Positions 8,641 to 19,400 of a stretch of 44,634 nt of DNA are shown here, one piece after another. The first letter of the stretch is position 1. Every line of letters begins with the position of its first letter. The notes below the pieces were generated by a model. That model worked only from the letters and a program-made list of their open reading frames with translations, was not told where the DNA came from and did no database searches. The position numbers and the translations under genes are program-made. Source of the stretch: an uncultured Bacteroidales bacterium (lineage in GTDB: Bacteria > Bacteroidota > Bacteroidia > Bacteroidales > Paludibacteraceae); NCBI GenBank assembly GCA_903911085.1, contig CAIWCC010000156.1, positions 1-44,634 on the forward strand, given 5' to 3'.

Positions 8641-9801
8641 TTATTCAAACATATTCCTAAAGTGAGAAAAGAAATTGCGAGAAGCAGATGCGTTTGGATT
8701 AACATTACTTGATTTTCCAAGTTTTTCCATAGCAATTTTTTCTTCTTTATTCAAATTTTCTGGAATGTATACTCCAATATTTACTAATAAATCACCTGTT
8801 CCATAACGATTTACACTTGGAAGTCCTTTTCCGCGTAAACGTAAAACTTTACCAGGTTGAGTTCCAGGTGCAATTGTTACTTTTACTTTACCATCAACTG
8901 TTGGAACTTCCATGGATCCACCCAAAGTTGCTACAGGAACAGTTAATAATAAGTTGAATATTAAATCATTTTCATCTCTAATAAGCTCTGGATGAGCCTC
9001 TTCTTCTACCAATACTAATAAATCGCCATTCACTCCACCTCTTCGAGGCGCATTTCCTTTTCCGTTGACCGAAAGTTGCATTCCTTCCATTACACCAGCA
9101 GGAATATTAATTGTAATTACTTCGTCTTCACGTACAATTCCTTCGCCAGCGCAATGTGAACATTTATCTTTAATAATTTTTCCATCGCCAGCACAAGTAG
9201 GACATTCGGCAGCAGTTTGCATCTGTCCTAATATTGTATTTTGTACGCGTGTAACTCTTCCTTGTCCATTACAAGTAGTACAAGTTGTTGTTGCTGAGCC
9301 TTGTGCAGCACCTGTACCATTACAATGCGAACATGACACTTGCTTTTTAACTTTAATTTTTTTCTCAACTCCAACAGCAATTTCAGCAAGATTTAACTTT
9401 ACTTTTACACGCAAATCGGAGCCACGGCGTGTGCGTTGGCCACCTCTTTGTTGTCCTCCACCAAAACCGCTGAAACCACCACCACCAAAATGGCCACCAA
9501 ATATATCACCAAAATGTGAGAATATGTCATCCATATTCATTCCACCTCCTCCGAAACCACCATTTCCAGAAGCACCACCTACTCCAGCATGACCATATTG
9601 ATCATATCGTTGACGTTTTTGTTGATCGCTAAGTACTTCATAAGCTTCTGCAGCTTCTTTAAATTTTTCCTCAGAAGCTTTATCTCCTGGATTTTTGTCA
9701 GGGTGATATTGGATGGCTTTTTTTCGGTAAGCTTTCTTAATTTCATCGGCAGAAGCATTTTTTGACACTTCTAGTATTTCGTAAAAATCTCTTTTGGTCA
9801 T
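8641..9801 (-). CDS. dnaJ: Chaperone DnaJ
   Basis: Type I Hsp40 co-chaperone of 386 aa that stimulates DnaK ATPase and holds unfolded clients. The J domain at the N-terminus contains the HPD motif (YHPDKN). A long Gly/Phe-rich linker (~77-125) follows. The zinc-binding region has four CxxCxGxG repeats: [24 protein letters not shown] and CSHCAGEG. The C-terminal substrate-binding domains include the GKGLP segment. Length is normal. It follows grpE by 81 bases and shares its transcript. Confidence 0.97.
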   Translation of the reverse strand: MTKRDFYEILEVSKNASADEIKKAYRKKAIQYHPDKNPGDKASEEKFKEAAEAYEVLSDQQKRQRYDQYGHAGVGGASGNGGFGGGGMNMDDIFSHFGDIFGGHFGGGGFSGFGGGQQRGGQRTRRGSDLRVKVKLNLAEIAVGVEKKIKVKKQVSCSHCNGTGAAQGSATTTCTTCNGQGRVTRVQNTILGQMQTAAECPTCAGDGKIIKDKCSHCAGEGIVREDEVITINIPAGVMEGMQLSVNGKGNAPRRGGVNGDLLVLVEEEAHPELIRDENDLIFNLLLTVPVATLGGSMEVPTVDGKVKVTIAPGTQPGKVLRLRGKGLPSVNRYGTGDLLVNIGVYIPENLNKEEKIAMEKLGKSSNVNPNASASRNFFSHFRNMFE

Positions 9802-9882
9802 TTTTAATTGGTAGTTTGTAGTTTGTAGTGGGTAAAGTTGAGATTGTAGTTTTTAGTCATTATTCATAAAATGCTGACTAAA

Positions 9883-10443
9883 TTATTCGCCTACAACAAC
9901 TTTAGAGAAACGTATCACTTTGTCATTTAAAGTATAACCTTTTGATGCACAATCAATTATTTTACCTTTCATTTCTTCTGTAGGAGCTGGAAAAGTAGTT
10001 ATTGCTTCGTGAAATTCAGTATCGAATACTTCATTTTCAGAAGGTATTGCTTTAACACCATTTTGTAATAAAAAGGAAATAAATTTTGAATAAATCAAAT
10101 CAACACCATCTTTTACAGCTTGCACATCTTCCGAAGTTTCCATAGCTTTAATGGCGCGTTCAAAATCGTCAACTAATGGAAGCATATTTACTAATACGCT
10201 TTCGCTTGCTGTTTTCAACAAATCCATTCGTTCTTTGAGTGTGCGTTTTCTATAATTATCAAACTCTGCCATTAGGCGTAAGTTCTTGTCATTAAGCTCA
10301 GCACATTTTTGACTCATTGTTTGCAATTCATCTACTATTTCCTCAGCAGCTTGTTCAGCTGTTTCATTTGTTTGAGCTGAATTTGCATTTTGAACTGTTT
10401 CATCACCATTTGAATTTTCTTCAGTATGTTTTTTATTTTTCAT
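9883..10443 (-). CDS. grpE: Nucleotide exchange factor GrpE
   Basis: GrpE, 186 aa, the ADP/ATP exchange factor of DnaK. It has an acidic low-complexity N-terminus, a long coiled coil (~40-75), the signature AEFDNYRKRT, and a compact C-terminal beta domain with GFxDKVIRFSKV-like ending (GYTLNDKVIRFSKVVVGE). It is first in the grpE-dnaJ pair. No CIRCE element or clear TAnnTTTG promoter is visible upstream, so how heat regulates it cannot be told from the sequence. Confidence 0.95.
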   Translation of the reverse strand: MKNKKHTEENSNGDETVQNANSAQTNETAEQAAEEIVDELQTMSQKCAELNDKNLRLMAEFDNYRKRTLKERMDLLKTASESVLVNMLPLVDDFERAIKAMETSEDVQAVKDGVDLIYSKFISFLLQNGVKAIPSENEVFDTEFHEAITTFPAPTEEMKGKIIDCASKGYTLNDKVIRFSKVVVGE

Positions 10444-10511
10444 ATTACAATTTTAATACTATTGTTCAATTATTTTTTATAGTAGAATTATAATCAATTA
10501 TTTTGCCAAAA

Positions 10512-10544
10512 CACCCGATTTCCGTTTTTGGCAGAAGTCGGGTG
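10512..10544 (-). terminator. Possible terminator between dsbD and grpE
   Basis: Seven-bp GC-rich stem CACCCGA / TCGGGTG (10512-10518 with 10538-10544) and a 19-base loop, followed on the minus strand by GTTTTGG rather than a clean T run. A second TTTTGCCAAA / TTTTTGGCA pairing overlaps the loop, so alternative folds are possible. It would separate dsbD from grpE. Confidence 0.4.
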
Positions 10545-10642
10545 GCATAATGGCAGAAATATTGAATTTATGGTTAGTGAAACAAGTCAAATTGTACATT
10601 AATAACCAAAAATTACTAATTCAACATCTAACTTCTCACTTC

Positions 10643-12571
10643 TTAAAACTTCTTTATTTTCAACCATTTAACGAAATTAGCTGGATTTTCGTCAAAAGTA
10701 AACGATTTATTGATTGGTCTACCTTCATTATCTAGCATTACATAAAAAGGTTGAGCATTGGCACCAAATTTAATTCTTTGTAAATAACTCCATTTATCGC
10801 CTACAGTATTTATATTTCTTGTGCGTCCATTCTCAATAACTTCAAAAGGCTGATTAAGAGCAGTTTTATCATCTACAAAAAGTGAAATTAATACAAAATC
10901 TTGTTTCAATAATGACTTTACAATAGGATCAGTCCAAACAGTGGCTTCCATTTTTCTACAATTAACACATCCAAAACCAGTAAAATCGAGAATTACTCGT
11001 AATTTATTTTCGGCAGCAAAAGCCATTCCTTGTTCATAATCGGTAAATGCTGGATGAACTTCTTCGTTAAATAAATTAAAATCCTGCGTATACAATGGTG
11101 GTGCAAAAGCACTTATAGATTTTAATGGTGCACCCCATAAACCTGGAACCATATATATTGCAAATGAAAAAGAGATGATAGATAAAAAGACACCTAATAC
11201 TGAACTATGTTTAGACGAATCGTCGTGTGCAAAACGAAGTTTTCCAAGTAAATATAAACCGAGTAGTATAAAAATCACAATCCAAATGGATAAAAATACT
11301 TCACGATCGAGTATTCGCCACCCATAGGCTAAATCGGCTACTGATAGGAATTTAAGTGCCAATGCTAGTTCAAGAAAAGCTAAAACAATTTTTACTGAAT
11401 TGAGCCATCCACCTGAGCGAGGCAAGGTTTTGAGCCACGACGGAAAAAGGGCAAATAGACTAAATGGAATGGATAATGCCACTGCAAATCCTAACATTCC
11501 AATAGCTGGAGCTAATAGCGAACCAGTGCTTGAAACTTGCACGAGTAATGTACCAATTATTGGGCCTGTACACGAAAATGATACTAATACCAAAGTGAAA
11601 GCCATAAACAAAATACTTACAAATCCAGCCGTTTTGTCAGCTTTATCATCTAATTTTGTGCTCCACGAAGCAGGTAATGTAATTTCGAATGCACCAAAAA
11701 ATGATACTGCAAAAACCACCAAAAGTGCAAAGAAAATAAGATTAAAAATGGCATTGGTGGATAAACTATTCAAAGCACTAGCTCCAAAAATTAGTGTAAT
11801 TAAAAGTCCTAAAACTACATAAATAATAATTATTGCCAAGCCATACAAAATCGCATCGCGACGACCGCGTGATTTATTATTCGATCGTTTCAAGAAAAAA
11901 CTGACTGTCATGGGAATGATTGGCCAAACACAAGGTGTGAACAAAGCCAAGAAGCCGCCAAGTAATCCTGCCAGAAATATCAACCAAAGTGAAGTTGTGC
12001 CATTATTACCTTTTGAATCGCCAAAACTTTTTAATTCATTTATTACAGGTTTCCAATAATTTGTTGGTAACGAAGGAATTATTGATTTTGTGACAACTTG
12101 TTTTATTTCTTCAGAAGCATTTATTCCAAGTGAAAAAGGTTCCTGCGAAGGCGGTAAACAACTTTGATCATTGCAAGCCATAAATTCCACATAGCCTTTA
12201 ATTTTTACAGTGGAAGCATCGGTGAAAGAAATTTTTTGTATAAAAATAGCCTCTTTAATGTACCAATTCAGTTCCATATCGAAATTGGCATCGTAAGCTT
12301 TTTGAAGTTTTGACGGTGCTAAAAGTTTCCCAACCTTATTGGCATTACTTAATGTTTCAAATACTATAGATGTAGCTCTTGGCCCATCCTTTGGAATATT
12401 TAAACCATACAAATGCCAACCTTCGTCAATACTTGCACGAAAAATTATGTCAGCAGTTTTGTCACTTGTTTGTTTGATTACTTGCTTCCATTTAATTGGT
12501 TCGTATATTTGAGCGTAAATACCTAGCGACAATGTGATTGCAACTAAGACTAAAATTATTTTTTTTTTCAT
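10643..12571 (-). CDS. dsbD: Thiol:disulfide interchange protein DsbD
   Basis: Inner-membrane reductant transporter of 642 aa that passes electrons from cytoplasmic thioredoxin to periplasmic thiol proteins. After a signal peptide (~1-20) comes the periplasmic alpha domain with Cys133 and Cys138 (ACNDQSC). The central membrane domain has about eight to nine hydrophobic helices with the paired cysteines FTPC214VWP and SC334TGP. The C-terminal thioredoxin-like domain has the CxxC GC535VNC538. All six functional cysteines are present. It appears monocistronic, with the McrBC module upstream and grpE downstream on the same strand. Confidence 0.93.
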   Translation of the reverse strand: MKKKIILVLVAITLSLGIYAQIYEPIKWKQVIKQTSDKTADIIFRASIDEGWHLYGLNIPKDGPRATSIVFETLSNANKVGKLLAPSKLQKAYDANFDMELNWYIKEAIFIQKISFTDASTVKIKGYVEFMACNDQSCLPPSQEPFSLGINASEEIKQVVTKSIIPSLPTNYWKPVINELKSFGDSKGNNGTTSLWLIFLAGLLGGFLALFTPCVWPIIPMTVSFFLKRSNNKSRGRRDAILYGLAIIIIYVVLGLLITLIFGASALNSLSTNAIFNLIFFALLVVFAVSFFGAFEITLPASWSTKLDDKADKTAGFVSILFMAFTLVLVSFSCTGPIIGTLLVQVSSTGSLLAPAIGMLGFAVALSIPFSLFALFPSWLKTLPRSGGWLNSVKIVLAFLELALALKFLSVADLAYGWRILDREVFLSIWIVIFILLGLYLLGKLRFAHDDSSKHSSVLGVFLSIISFSFAIYMVPGLWGAPLKSISAFAPPLYTQDFNLFNEEVHPAFTDYEQGMAFAAENKLRVILDFTGFGCVNCRKMEATVWTDPIVKSLLKQDFVLISLFVDDKTALNQPFEVIENGRTRNINTVGDKWSYLQRIKFGANAQPFYVMLDNEGRPINKSFTFDENPANFVKWLKIKKF

Positions 12572-12589
12572 ATCGGTAAAATTTTTCTA

Positions 12590-12597
12590 CAAAAATA
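12590..12597 (-). promoter_or_regulatory. Probable -7 element of the dsbD promoter
   Basis: TATTTTTG on the minus strand, 18 bases before the dsbD ATG. No clear -33 element is present at the expected distance. Confidence 0.4.
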
Positions 12598-12721
12598 AAA
12601 CTTATATATGAATATATGATATTTCATTCATTTGATTTATGTTTTATTAATTTAAGCTCTGAAATCAGTAAACAAACCTAAAAAGGAAACTATTACTAAA
12701 TAATTGGCATGCTATTATGTG

Positions 12722-13759
12722 CTAGGTGTTTGCAATTTCTTTTAATCTTGACGATATAGCTCTCCAATTTGAGTTTAAGTTCACTGTCCTAATCTGAATT
12801 TTATGTTCGTTGTATTTGAAGTTTAAATCATAGTCAGTCTCAATTGTAGGATAAAGCAGAATTCCAGTCGCTGTCAGTGTCTTTGAACTGATGTCCTGTT
12901 GGTTTAATAGATAACTGAATAGCTGATATAGATTTGCTGATTTAATTCGTTCTTTGTCGTAGTTAATAGTCATAGTTTCTCTGTAGAACTTGGCATCTAT
13001 GATTATTTTTTCTTCTTCATTTTCTAACGTAATGTCAGTTTCCATTTGTGGTAAATACTGGTAGCTTTCATTGTCTGAATTGTCAAACTGCCATTTAATT
13101 GTTTCTTTTTTTACTGTTTTGTATTTTTTCTGTTCAATTCTATAAAAGTTTCTGATAAATGCTTCAAAAAGCTGATTCATTTTTTTGTCGACTCTAGTGA
13201 AGTCAGAAAACTTATATTTTCCTTGTTCCTCTGACGGTAAAGTACTGTCATAAATAATTTGGCAAACATTCATCACGAAGCCGTAGAATCGATTGTTTCT
13301 GTTTAATCTTACTTGTTTAAAAAGCGAACTTGTTATTTCTATTTGGTCAATATCTGATAACATTCGTTGTAAGGCAATCAGTTCGTTTTTTAATTCCTTC
13401 TCAAGTCCTTTTGTTCTAGTCAGTCTGAAAATAGTTGAAACTAGAATTCTATTTGAAATTATGTTTGAGGAAAAGTCGTCAAAAGTGCAAATTGTTCTTT
13501 GTTTTACAAGTAAATTGCTTTTTAAAGTTTGACTTATCTGTATTTTGCCTTTAACTCCCGTGAGTTCTTCGTTATGGTCAATGTAATTTTTATCAATTCC
13601 CCTTTTTAAAAGGGTTTTCGTGACGTTGATTAAAATCTTTGCAAATAAGTCAAGAAGTTCAGTTTTATCATCAATCGAAACATTTACACGCTCTTTCTCA
13701 TCTAGCTTATTCCAAGCATAGCAAAGCAGAAAATAAATATTTTCAATAGGGATTTGCAT
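12722..13759 (-). CDS. mcrC: McrC-family nuclease subunit of a McrBC-type restriction system
   Basis: A 345-aa protein of the McrC family, the endonuclease partner of the McrB motor in modification-dependent restriction. The N-terminus (IPIENIYFLLCYAW) is typical of the family. The PD-(D/E)xK nuclease core is visible as METD(242)...IIIDAK (D255, K257), followed by the NLYQLFSYL helix around 277. It starts three bases after the mcrB stop, so translation is probably coupled. Both genes sit between ruvA-sprA and dsbD, a likely acquired insertion. The family is clear; the recognised DNA modification is not. Confidence 0.87.
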   Translation of the reverse strand: MQIPIENIYFLLCYAWNKLDEKERVNVSIDDKTELLDLFAKILINVTKTLLKRGIDKNYIDHNEELTGVKGKIQISQTLKSNLLVKQRTICTFDDFSSNIISNRILVSTIFRLTRTKGLEKELKNELIALQRMLSDIDQIEITSSLFKQVRLNRNNRFYGFVMNVCQIIYDSTLPSEEQGKYKFSDFTRVDKKMNQLFEAFIRNFYRIEQKKYKTVKKETIKWQFDNSDNESYQYLPQMETDITLENEEEKIIIDAKFYRETMTINYDKERIKSANLYQLFSYLLNQQDISSKTLTATGILLYPTIETDYDLNFKYNEHKIQIRTVNLNSNWRAISSRLKEIANT

Positions 13760-13762
13760 ATT

Positions 13763-16402
13763 TTATCTTGAAAGTTGCTTCATTATTTCTGTAACTTTTG
13801 ACAAGTCATCAAACCAGATTTCTTCTAAAAGTGGCTTTAATTCGAAATTTAAAATCTCATTCCACCATTTAGTCTCATCCTCATTGGTTTGGAAGGTGCA
13901 AAAATAACTGTGTCCAATTTGAAATCCTTCTCCTAGATTTACATCCTCTTTAATTTTGCTGTTTACTTTTGTAACTGTTGAACAAATATGCTCAACCAAT
14001 CCAGTCGTCAAACCTTTAGTAGATAGGAACGAACGGAAATTATCGCCGTAATCTGGTGGTAAAGTTACAAATGCAAAACGTCTCCTTAAAGCATAATCAA
14101 CAATTGCCAATGAACGGTCAGCCGTATTCATTGTACCAATTATATAAAGATTTTGTGGAACGTAAAAGCGGTCTTCTTCATCTTCTGCATAAGTCAACTT
14201 CAAAGCAAACTTCTCATCTCTTTTGTCTGCTTCAATTAACATCATGAGTTCTCCAAATATTTTACTTAGGTTTCCTCTATTTATCTCGTCAATTACGAAA
14301 AAAAAATTTTGTTCAGGTTGATTTATGGCTCTTTGACAAAATGTATAAAATAAGCCATTTTTCAATTCAAAATTACCTTTAAGTGTTGGTCTTAGTCCCT
14401 GAATAAAATCCTCATAGCTAAAAGATTGATGAAATTGAACCATTTCAATATTGAAATCATTAACCTCTTTCATCATTTCATAAGCTAACTTTCTGGCTAT
14501 AAATGTTTTTCCAACACCCGGAGGGCCTTGTAAAATTATATTTTTCTTTCTTTTAAGGATTTCTACAGTTTCAAGAAATTTTTCCTCTTTAATGAATGGT
14601 TTATCGGTATCATTATTGAATTCATATTTTATTTTTATTGATGCGGGAGAAACGAATTCAACAAAATCATTTCTTTCATCAATAACACTTTGAATAATAT
14701 TAAATTCATCCTCTGTTAATTTAAATAAGCTCCCTTGATTATTTTTGAAAACTTCACAATTCTCAAGGCCTTTTATGTTTTTTAGTTCATTCCAGTAAAT
14801 TGGATAGGGCAGTTTTCTTGTTAATTCAAATTCAATTTGCTCTTTATTTTCTTTGTGAAATATTCCTTTTGTACCTCGGTATATAGCCTTAATTGCTTTG
14901 GAAGGAGAACTTTCATAGCCAATTACAATATCGTTTTCTTTAAACATTTCAAAATATCTATAGATACGTCTTTTATTGCCATCATCATTGTGAGTAGTAT
15001 ATGTCTGTAATTCTCCAATTTGATCATTTCCAATTTTCCAAATCTTAGGATTTGCATTAAGCCACCAAAAGTTTAAAGGTTCGTTTTCTTCATGCTCTTG
15101 TTCGTATTCGTCATTTGGCTCGGCAACTGCTCCAACAACAACTTTCTCAACTGTATATTTTAAATTATTTTCATCAAATATCGAGGTTAATTCAGGATAT
15201 AATCTAGCATATTCATTCAAAATAAACTCGTATACTTTGGTTGGACTGAAAGTATCGGGTCTAAAAAGTGTTTTATATCCTTTTAAGTCAGCTTTGTATT
15301 GATATACTTTATCGGTAATCCATTTTACTGTTCTTTTATGTTTGTAGTTTTCAGCAATTTTATCATAGCTATAATTTCCTTTGATAATTCCTATGCCTAA
15401 GCAGGTATTTACGCCTTTTGTTGCAAACACTACATCATCAATGTTCGCTGTTTTGAAGAGCCATGCATTCCAAGTTGTATTTGAGATACTATCATCAGGA
15501 AGCCCTCTTGATCTGTTCATTTCTTCACCAGTACTAAACATAGCTAAGTCGCTAAATTCAAAATTGCCCGCAATAATACTTTCTGTAAAAAACCTTTGCC
15601 ATTCAGAAGCTTGACTTCCAGGAGCAAATTTAAAATAGTTTCTAATTTCTTTGTTCAGTTTAGTAATTATTGGTTTCAGTTTTTGCAAAACGTTCAAAGT
15701 ATCTTCATAGTTTTCAACTGGTCTCAAATCGTTCGGTACAGCATTTTTTATTGACCAACCTGCAATTTGACCAGCCACACTACTAACACTATTTTTTTCT
15801 TGACCCAAGCGAATAAAAAACTGATAACACTCCTTGTGAGATTCTTTTGTAATTGGATATAATGCTAACCAACAAAATTCGCTTCCAAAATTTGATGCAC
15901 CTTGAAAATCTACTGTGTGAAAGGTATAGTAGTCATTAAGATTCAATTTTACTTGTAAGTCTTTGGATAATTGTTCTAAGTAAGTTTGAACGGTTTCTTT
16001 TATAACTCCTCGATAAAAATAGGTGTGAAAAATACTCCAATATTTTTGCCAATTTGCAAATAAGTCCCTTTTATTGAATGGATAATCACGGAGCTGAATA
16101 AGAAAACTCTCATTATAACTATTGAAGTATTCAATATCCTTTATTCGTATTTTTTCTTTTATTTCATTCACAAGGTTTTCAGTAACTAATTCACCTTGAA
16201 GAAGTTTTCTGGCTATCTCTGCACGTAGTAAATTGACTGGTTTAAAATCACGTTCTGGGTCACCATATTCGGAATAAATATCATTTACTACACTTTCTGG
16301 TAATGCGTTAATTGCTGCAAATAAATCTGCATTATATTCAGAGTATTCATGATATTGTTTCGCAAGCGAAACAATGTATTGAAATTGTGTTTCCATATTC
16401 AA
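13763..16402 (-). CDS. mcrB: McrB-type AAA+ NTPase with EVE domain (modification-dependent restriction motor)
   Basis: An 879-aa McrB-like NTPase, far longer than the 459-aa E. coli McrB. The C-terminal third is the AAA+ motor: Walker A GPPGVGKT (626-633), Walker B FFVIDEINRG (~701-710), and the family hallmark MNTADRS (758-764) with arginines in YALRRRF. Residues ~445-575 (FWWLNANPKIW ... DIVIGYESSP) are an EVE domain, a YTH/PUA-fold reader of modified bases. Residues ~308-400 (DDVVFATKG ... GIGIIKGNY ... HKRTVKW) look like a second PUA-like module. The first ~290 residues are not recognised. The motor should translocate DNA and activate the McrC subunit encoded next to it when the sensor meets modified DNA. 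Confidence 0.88.
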   Translation of the reverse strand: MNMETQFQYIVSLAKQYHEYSEYNADLFAAINALPESVVNDIYSEYGDPERDFKPVNLLRAEIARKLLQGELVTENLVNEIKEKIRIKDIEYFNSYNESFLIQLRDYPFNKRDLFANWQKYWSIFHTYFYRGVIKETVQTYLEQLSKDLQVKLNLNDYYTFHTVDFQGASNFGSEFCWLALYPITKESHKECYQFFIRLGQEKNSVSSVAGQIAGWSIKNAVPNDLRPVENYEDTLNVLQKLKPIITKLNKEIRNYFKFAPGSQASEWQRFFTESIIAGNFEFSDLAMFSTGEEMNRSRGLPDDSISNTTWNAWLFKTANIDDVVFATKGVNTCLGIGIIKGNYSYDKIAENYKHKRTVKWITDKVYQYKADLKGYKTLFRPDTFSPTKVYEFILNEYARLYPELTSIFDENNLKYTVEKVVVGAVAEPNDEYEQEHEENEPLNFWWLNANPKIWKIGNDQIGELQTYTTHNDDGNKRRIYRYFEMFKENDIVIGYESSPSKAIKAIYRGTKGIFHKENKEQIEFELTRKLPYPIYWNELKNIKGLENCEVFKNNQGSLFKLTEDEFNIIQSVIDERNDFVEFVSPASIKIKYEFNNDTDKPFIKEEKFLETVEILKRKKNIILQGPPGVGKTFIARKLAYEMMKEVNDFNIEMVQFHQSFSYEDFIQGLRPTLKGNFELKNGLFYTFCQRAINQPEQNFFFVIDEINRGNLSKIFGELMMLIEADKRDEKFALKLTYAEDEEDRFYVPQNLYIIGTMNTADRSLAIVDYALRRRFAFVTLPPDYGDNFRSFLSTKGLTTGLVEHICSTVTKVNSKIKEDVNLGEGFQIGHSYFCTFQTNEDETKWWNEILNFELKPLLEEIWFDDLSKVTEIMKQLSR

Positions 16403-16452
16403 TTGTCTAAAGTTTTTGTTATTTGAATACTACAGAGTTTGTGTTAAAAAAC

Positions 16453-19400
16453 TTATCTTGTCAACATAAATTTAAAACTTACACCAAAGTTAGTTGACGA
16501 AACTGGGAATGAAGAAGAAATAAGTGGTGAACTTGTTTGTTTATCATAAAATAGCTGAATGTTTAGTTTTGAACTAAACACATAATCGGCTATAATTTTG
16601 AGTGTGAATAATTTATTTCCACTTGAAGCTTGAGTAATATCTTCTTGAACTTTGCGCAACAATGTTTTAATATCTTTATATGACAAATCGGCACTTAACT
16701 TCAAGTCGTTTTTAATTTGAGTTTGTTTGTCATTTTTCAGTCTCAAAATCACATCAAAATCTTTTAAAACATAACCCATCCCTACAACAAATTCGTCGGT
16801 AGCAGCTTCTATAAGTTGCGTGCTCGAAAGATTTAATGCTAAATTTCGTTGTTTGCGATATTCCAATTTTGCAGTCATACTGTTATTCATGGCAGCATTT
16901 ACCCCAACTAGCGGACTAAATTGCTCGCTTAGCGACACATTAGAAATGTCGTAAGGAGAAGATGGTATTGGATTGTTAGTTTTAACATCACGCACATAAC
17001 CCAAAGCACTGTTATCATTATCCATAGCAACCCAAGTTGAAAACGAAGTGTAGGAACCAATACTGTATCGACAGGTGTAAGCATGTGTTAAACTTATCGA
17101 TTTAAAATGGTCTTTAATCCAACCAATACGCGACAAACCATCGTAACTGATTCGCCAATTTGGCAACATACTTACTAAGGATAAAAATGGATTTGTTTCT
17201 ACTGAATTAATGTCTCTGCTAGTATATGCAGCCAAAAATGAAGGGATTAGCACATCGGCCGAATTTTCACTGTATTGACCGTTGTTAGAATCATAATTAC
17301 CCAAATTATTACCTTTCAAAAAACCTGCATTTGGATATCGAGTACCTTTATATTTGGCATTTAATCTATTTTTAATTACTTCACGATTGCTCAAGAATGT
17401 TCTGAAAACTTCTGATTCATAATTTGTTTCGGCAACACCAATTGGTTTAAATGCGGTTGACAATGCCATTAAAGTAATATTGTAACTACCTGTAAATGTT
17501 GTTGGCATTCCAGCAAACATATATTGTGTGGTGGTATTAGAAGCCACGTAACGTTTAGCACTCAAATCAATTTTAAAACCAGGGATTGGCTCAACTGAAG
17601 CTTTTAAATCGAAATCGGAAGTAAATGCAGTAGTTGCAGGATTAACAACCAATGTGTCATTATTTAACCAACCATTTTTCCTGAATTTTTCAATTATATT
17701 TGGTTCCTGAATACCAAAAGTAAAAGCATATCCTGGTGCAGATATTCCATCAATCTGTTGTTGACCTAAAACTCCTGGTTCGCCAAAAAATCCCGGAAGC
17801 ACCAAACTATTAGATTCACGATAAGTAAATGATGCTCGACGAACCATCATTAATGTACGTGCTATAATATCGGCAGTAGATTTTGCAACATTTTGACTAT
17901 TAGGATCTTCGCTTACAACTTTTACTAAAACACTGTCAACATTCATTTTTGGGGTGATTTCGATTGTAGTAGCATTTTTAGATTTGTATGGAACAATAAC
18001 TGTTTTACCATTTTTGTCGACAGCTGAAAATGCGAATTTTTCAGTTCCCAAACGGTGATTAATGGAAATTACTTTGTTTTTTTCTAAATTAATTTTTTGA
18101 GTGAATGTTCTTGGTTGAAATTTTTGTTTTGAATTGCTTGTTGGTGCAGAAAAACGTTGGTTAACTTGTTTCAAATACTTCGATTTATTATACAAATTCT
18201 CAAAATTTAAACTACCATCACCTTGCCATGCACCCATATTGGTAGCAATATTACCCAGTTGATTTGCACCTTCAATTTGCGCCATCCTGTTCCAATTGTA
18301 AGTGGAATTGTATGATGCATTGGCAGTTACCCAATCGAAAAGCGGAATTTTATTGATAGGTAAATTCCATGAAGCCGAAAATGTTTGTTGATAAGTATAT
18401 GGAGTACCAAGCTTTTTGATATTCGACCATACCGAATCACGCCATTCTTTGTAATATTCTGGGTTAATTTCGGGTGAACGATAAGGTTCGATAATGTTCG
18501 CATTCATTGCAGTTTGTAAACTGAATTTTATAGCGCGAGTCAAATCGTATTTGAAATCAAATTGACGATTCCACATAAAGTCCCTACTTGAAGTCAATGC
18601 CAATGCATCTACTGCACTTGCATTTGACGAACTGCCATTAAGGTCGCGCAACTTTACCTGAGAATACTGACGATTCATATTGGTATTTAAACTCAATGAT
18701 GACGGTAAATAATTCAGATTGAAATCTTTAATTAGTTTTAAAGCTGGAGATGCAAAAGCTTTAGTCTTTTTGAAAGGCTCCCAAGGTTGTGGATTAAATG
18801 AAAAATTGTAATCTACAGCTGCGCGTTGATCTTTTACCATATTTTGTTCAACTTCGGAGCTGTGTTGATTGGTTTCGGTGTACGCATACGTAAAATTTAC
18901 ATTTGCTGGATCATAGAACTTAGGAGTTTTACTTTTAATATTTAACTTTGCTCCTGAGATATTAAAACTCTTGGAAGTGTTAACAGTTTGCGACATTAAT
19001 TTTAGTGAGTCACGGTCAGCCACATTGTTTGTATTATTTAATGCATCCGAAAGCAAAATATCTTGATCAAGTGGATTGTATTTAGGCGATAATGTTTCGT
19101 TTGTATACGAGAAATATGCTGGAATTTGAATTTTAGCTTTTTCTGGTAAAAAACGTCCTAATTCTAATGTGGTTGAAAAATTCATTTGGTACAAATCATC
19201 TAAACGTCTGTTCATTACGTTACTTTCAAGACCGCCATAACCAGCAGTTTCTACACGTCCCGAAAAATTCACTGAACCTAAATCGGATAAACCTACAGCC
19301 AAATTTCCCATTGCAGCCCATCCGCCAGCTTCGTCAAATTCGGACATACGTAACTCATTTACCCAAATTTCACCCGATTTATTCATTGTGCTATTATTAC

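Noticed and set aside
9065-9592. 175-codon open frame antisense to dnaJ
   Set aside because: Proline-rich translation created by the Gly-rich linker and Cys repeats of dnaJ on the other strand; no start context or family resemblance.
9802-9882. Short GTAGTTTGTAGTTTGTAGT repetition between grpE and dnaJ
   Set aside because: Only two to three short, imperfect copies; too little to call a repeat element or an attenuator.
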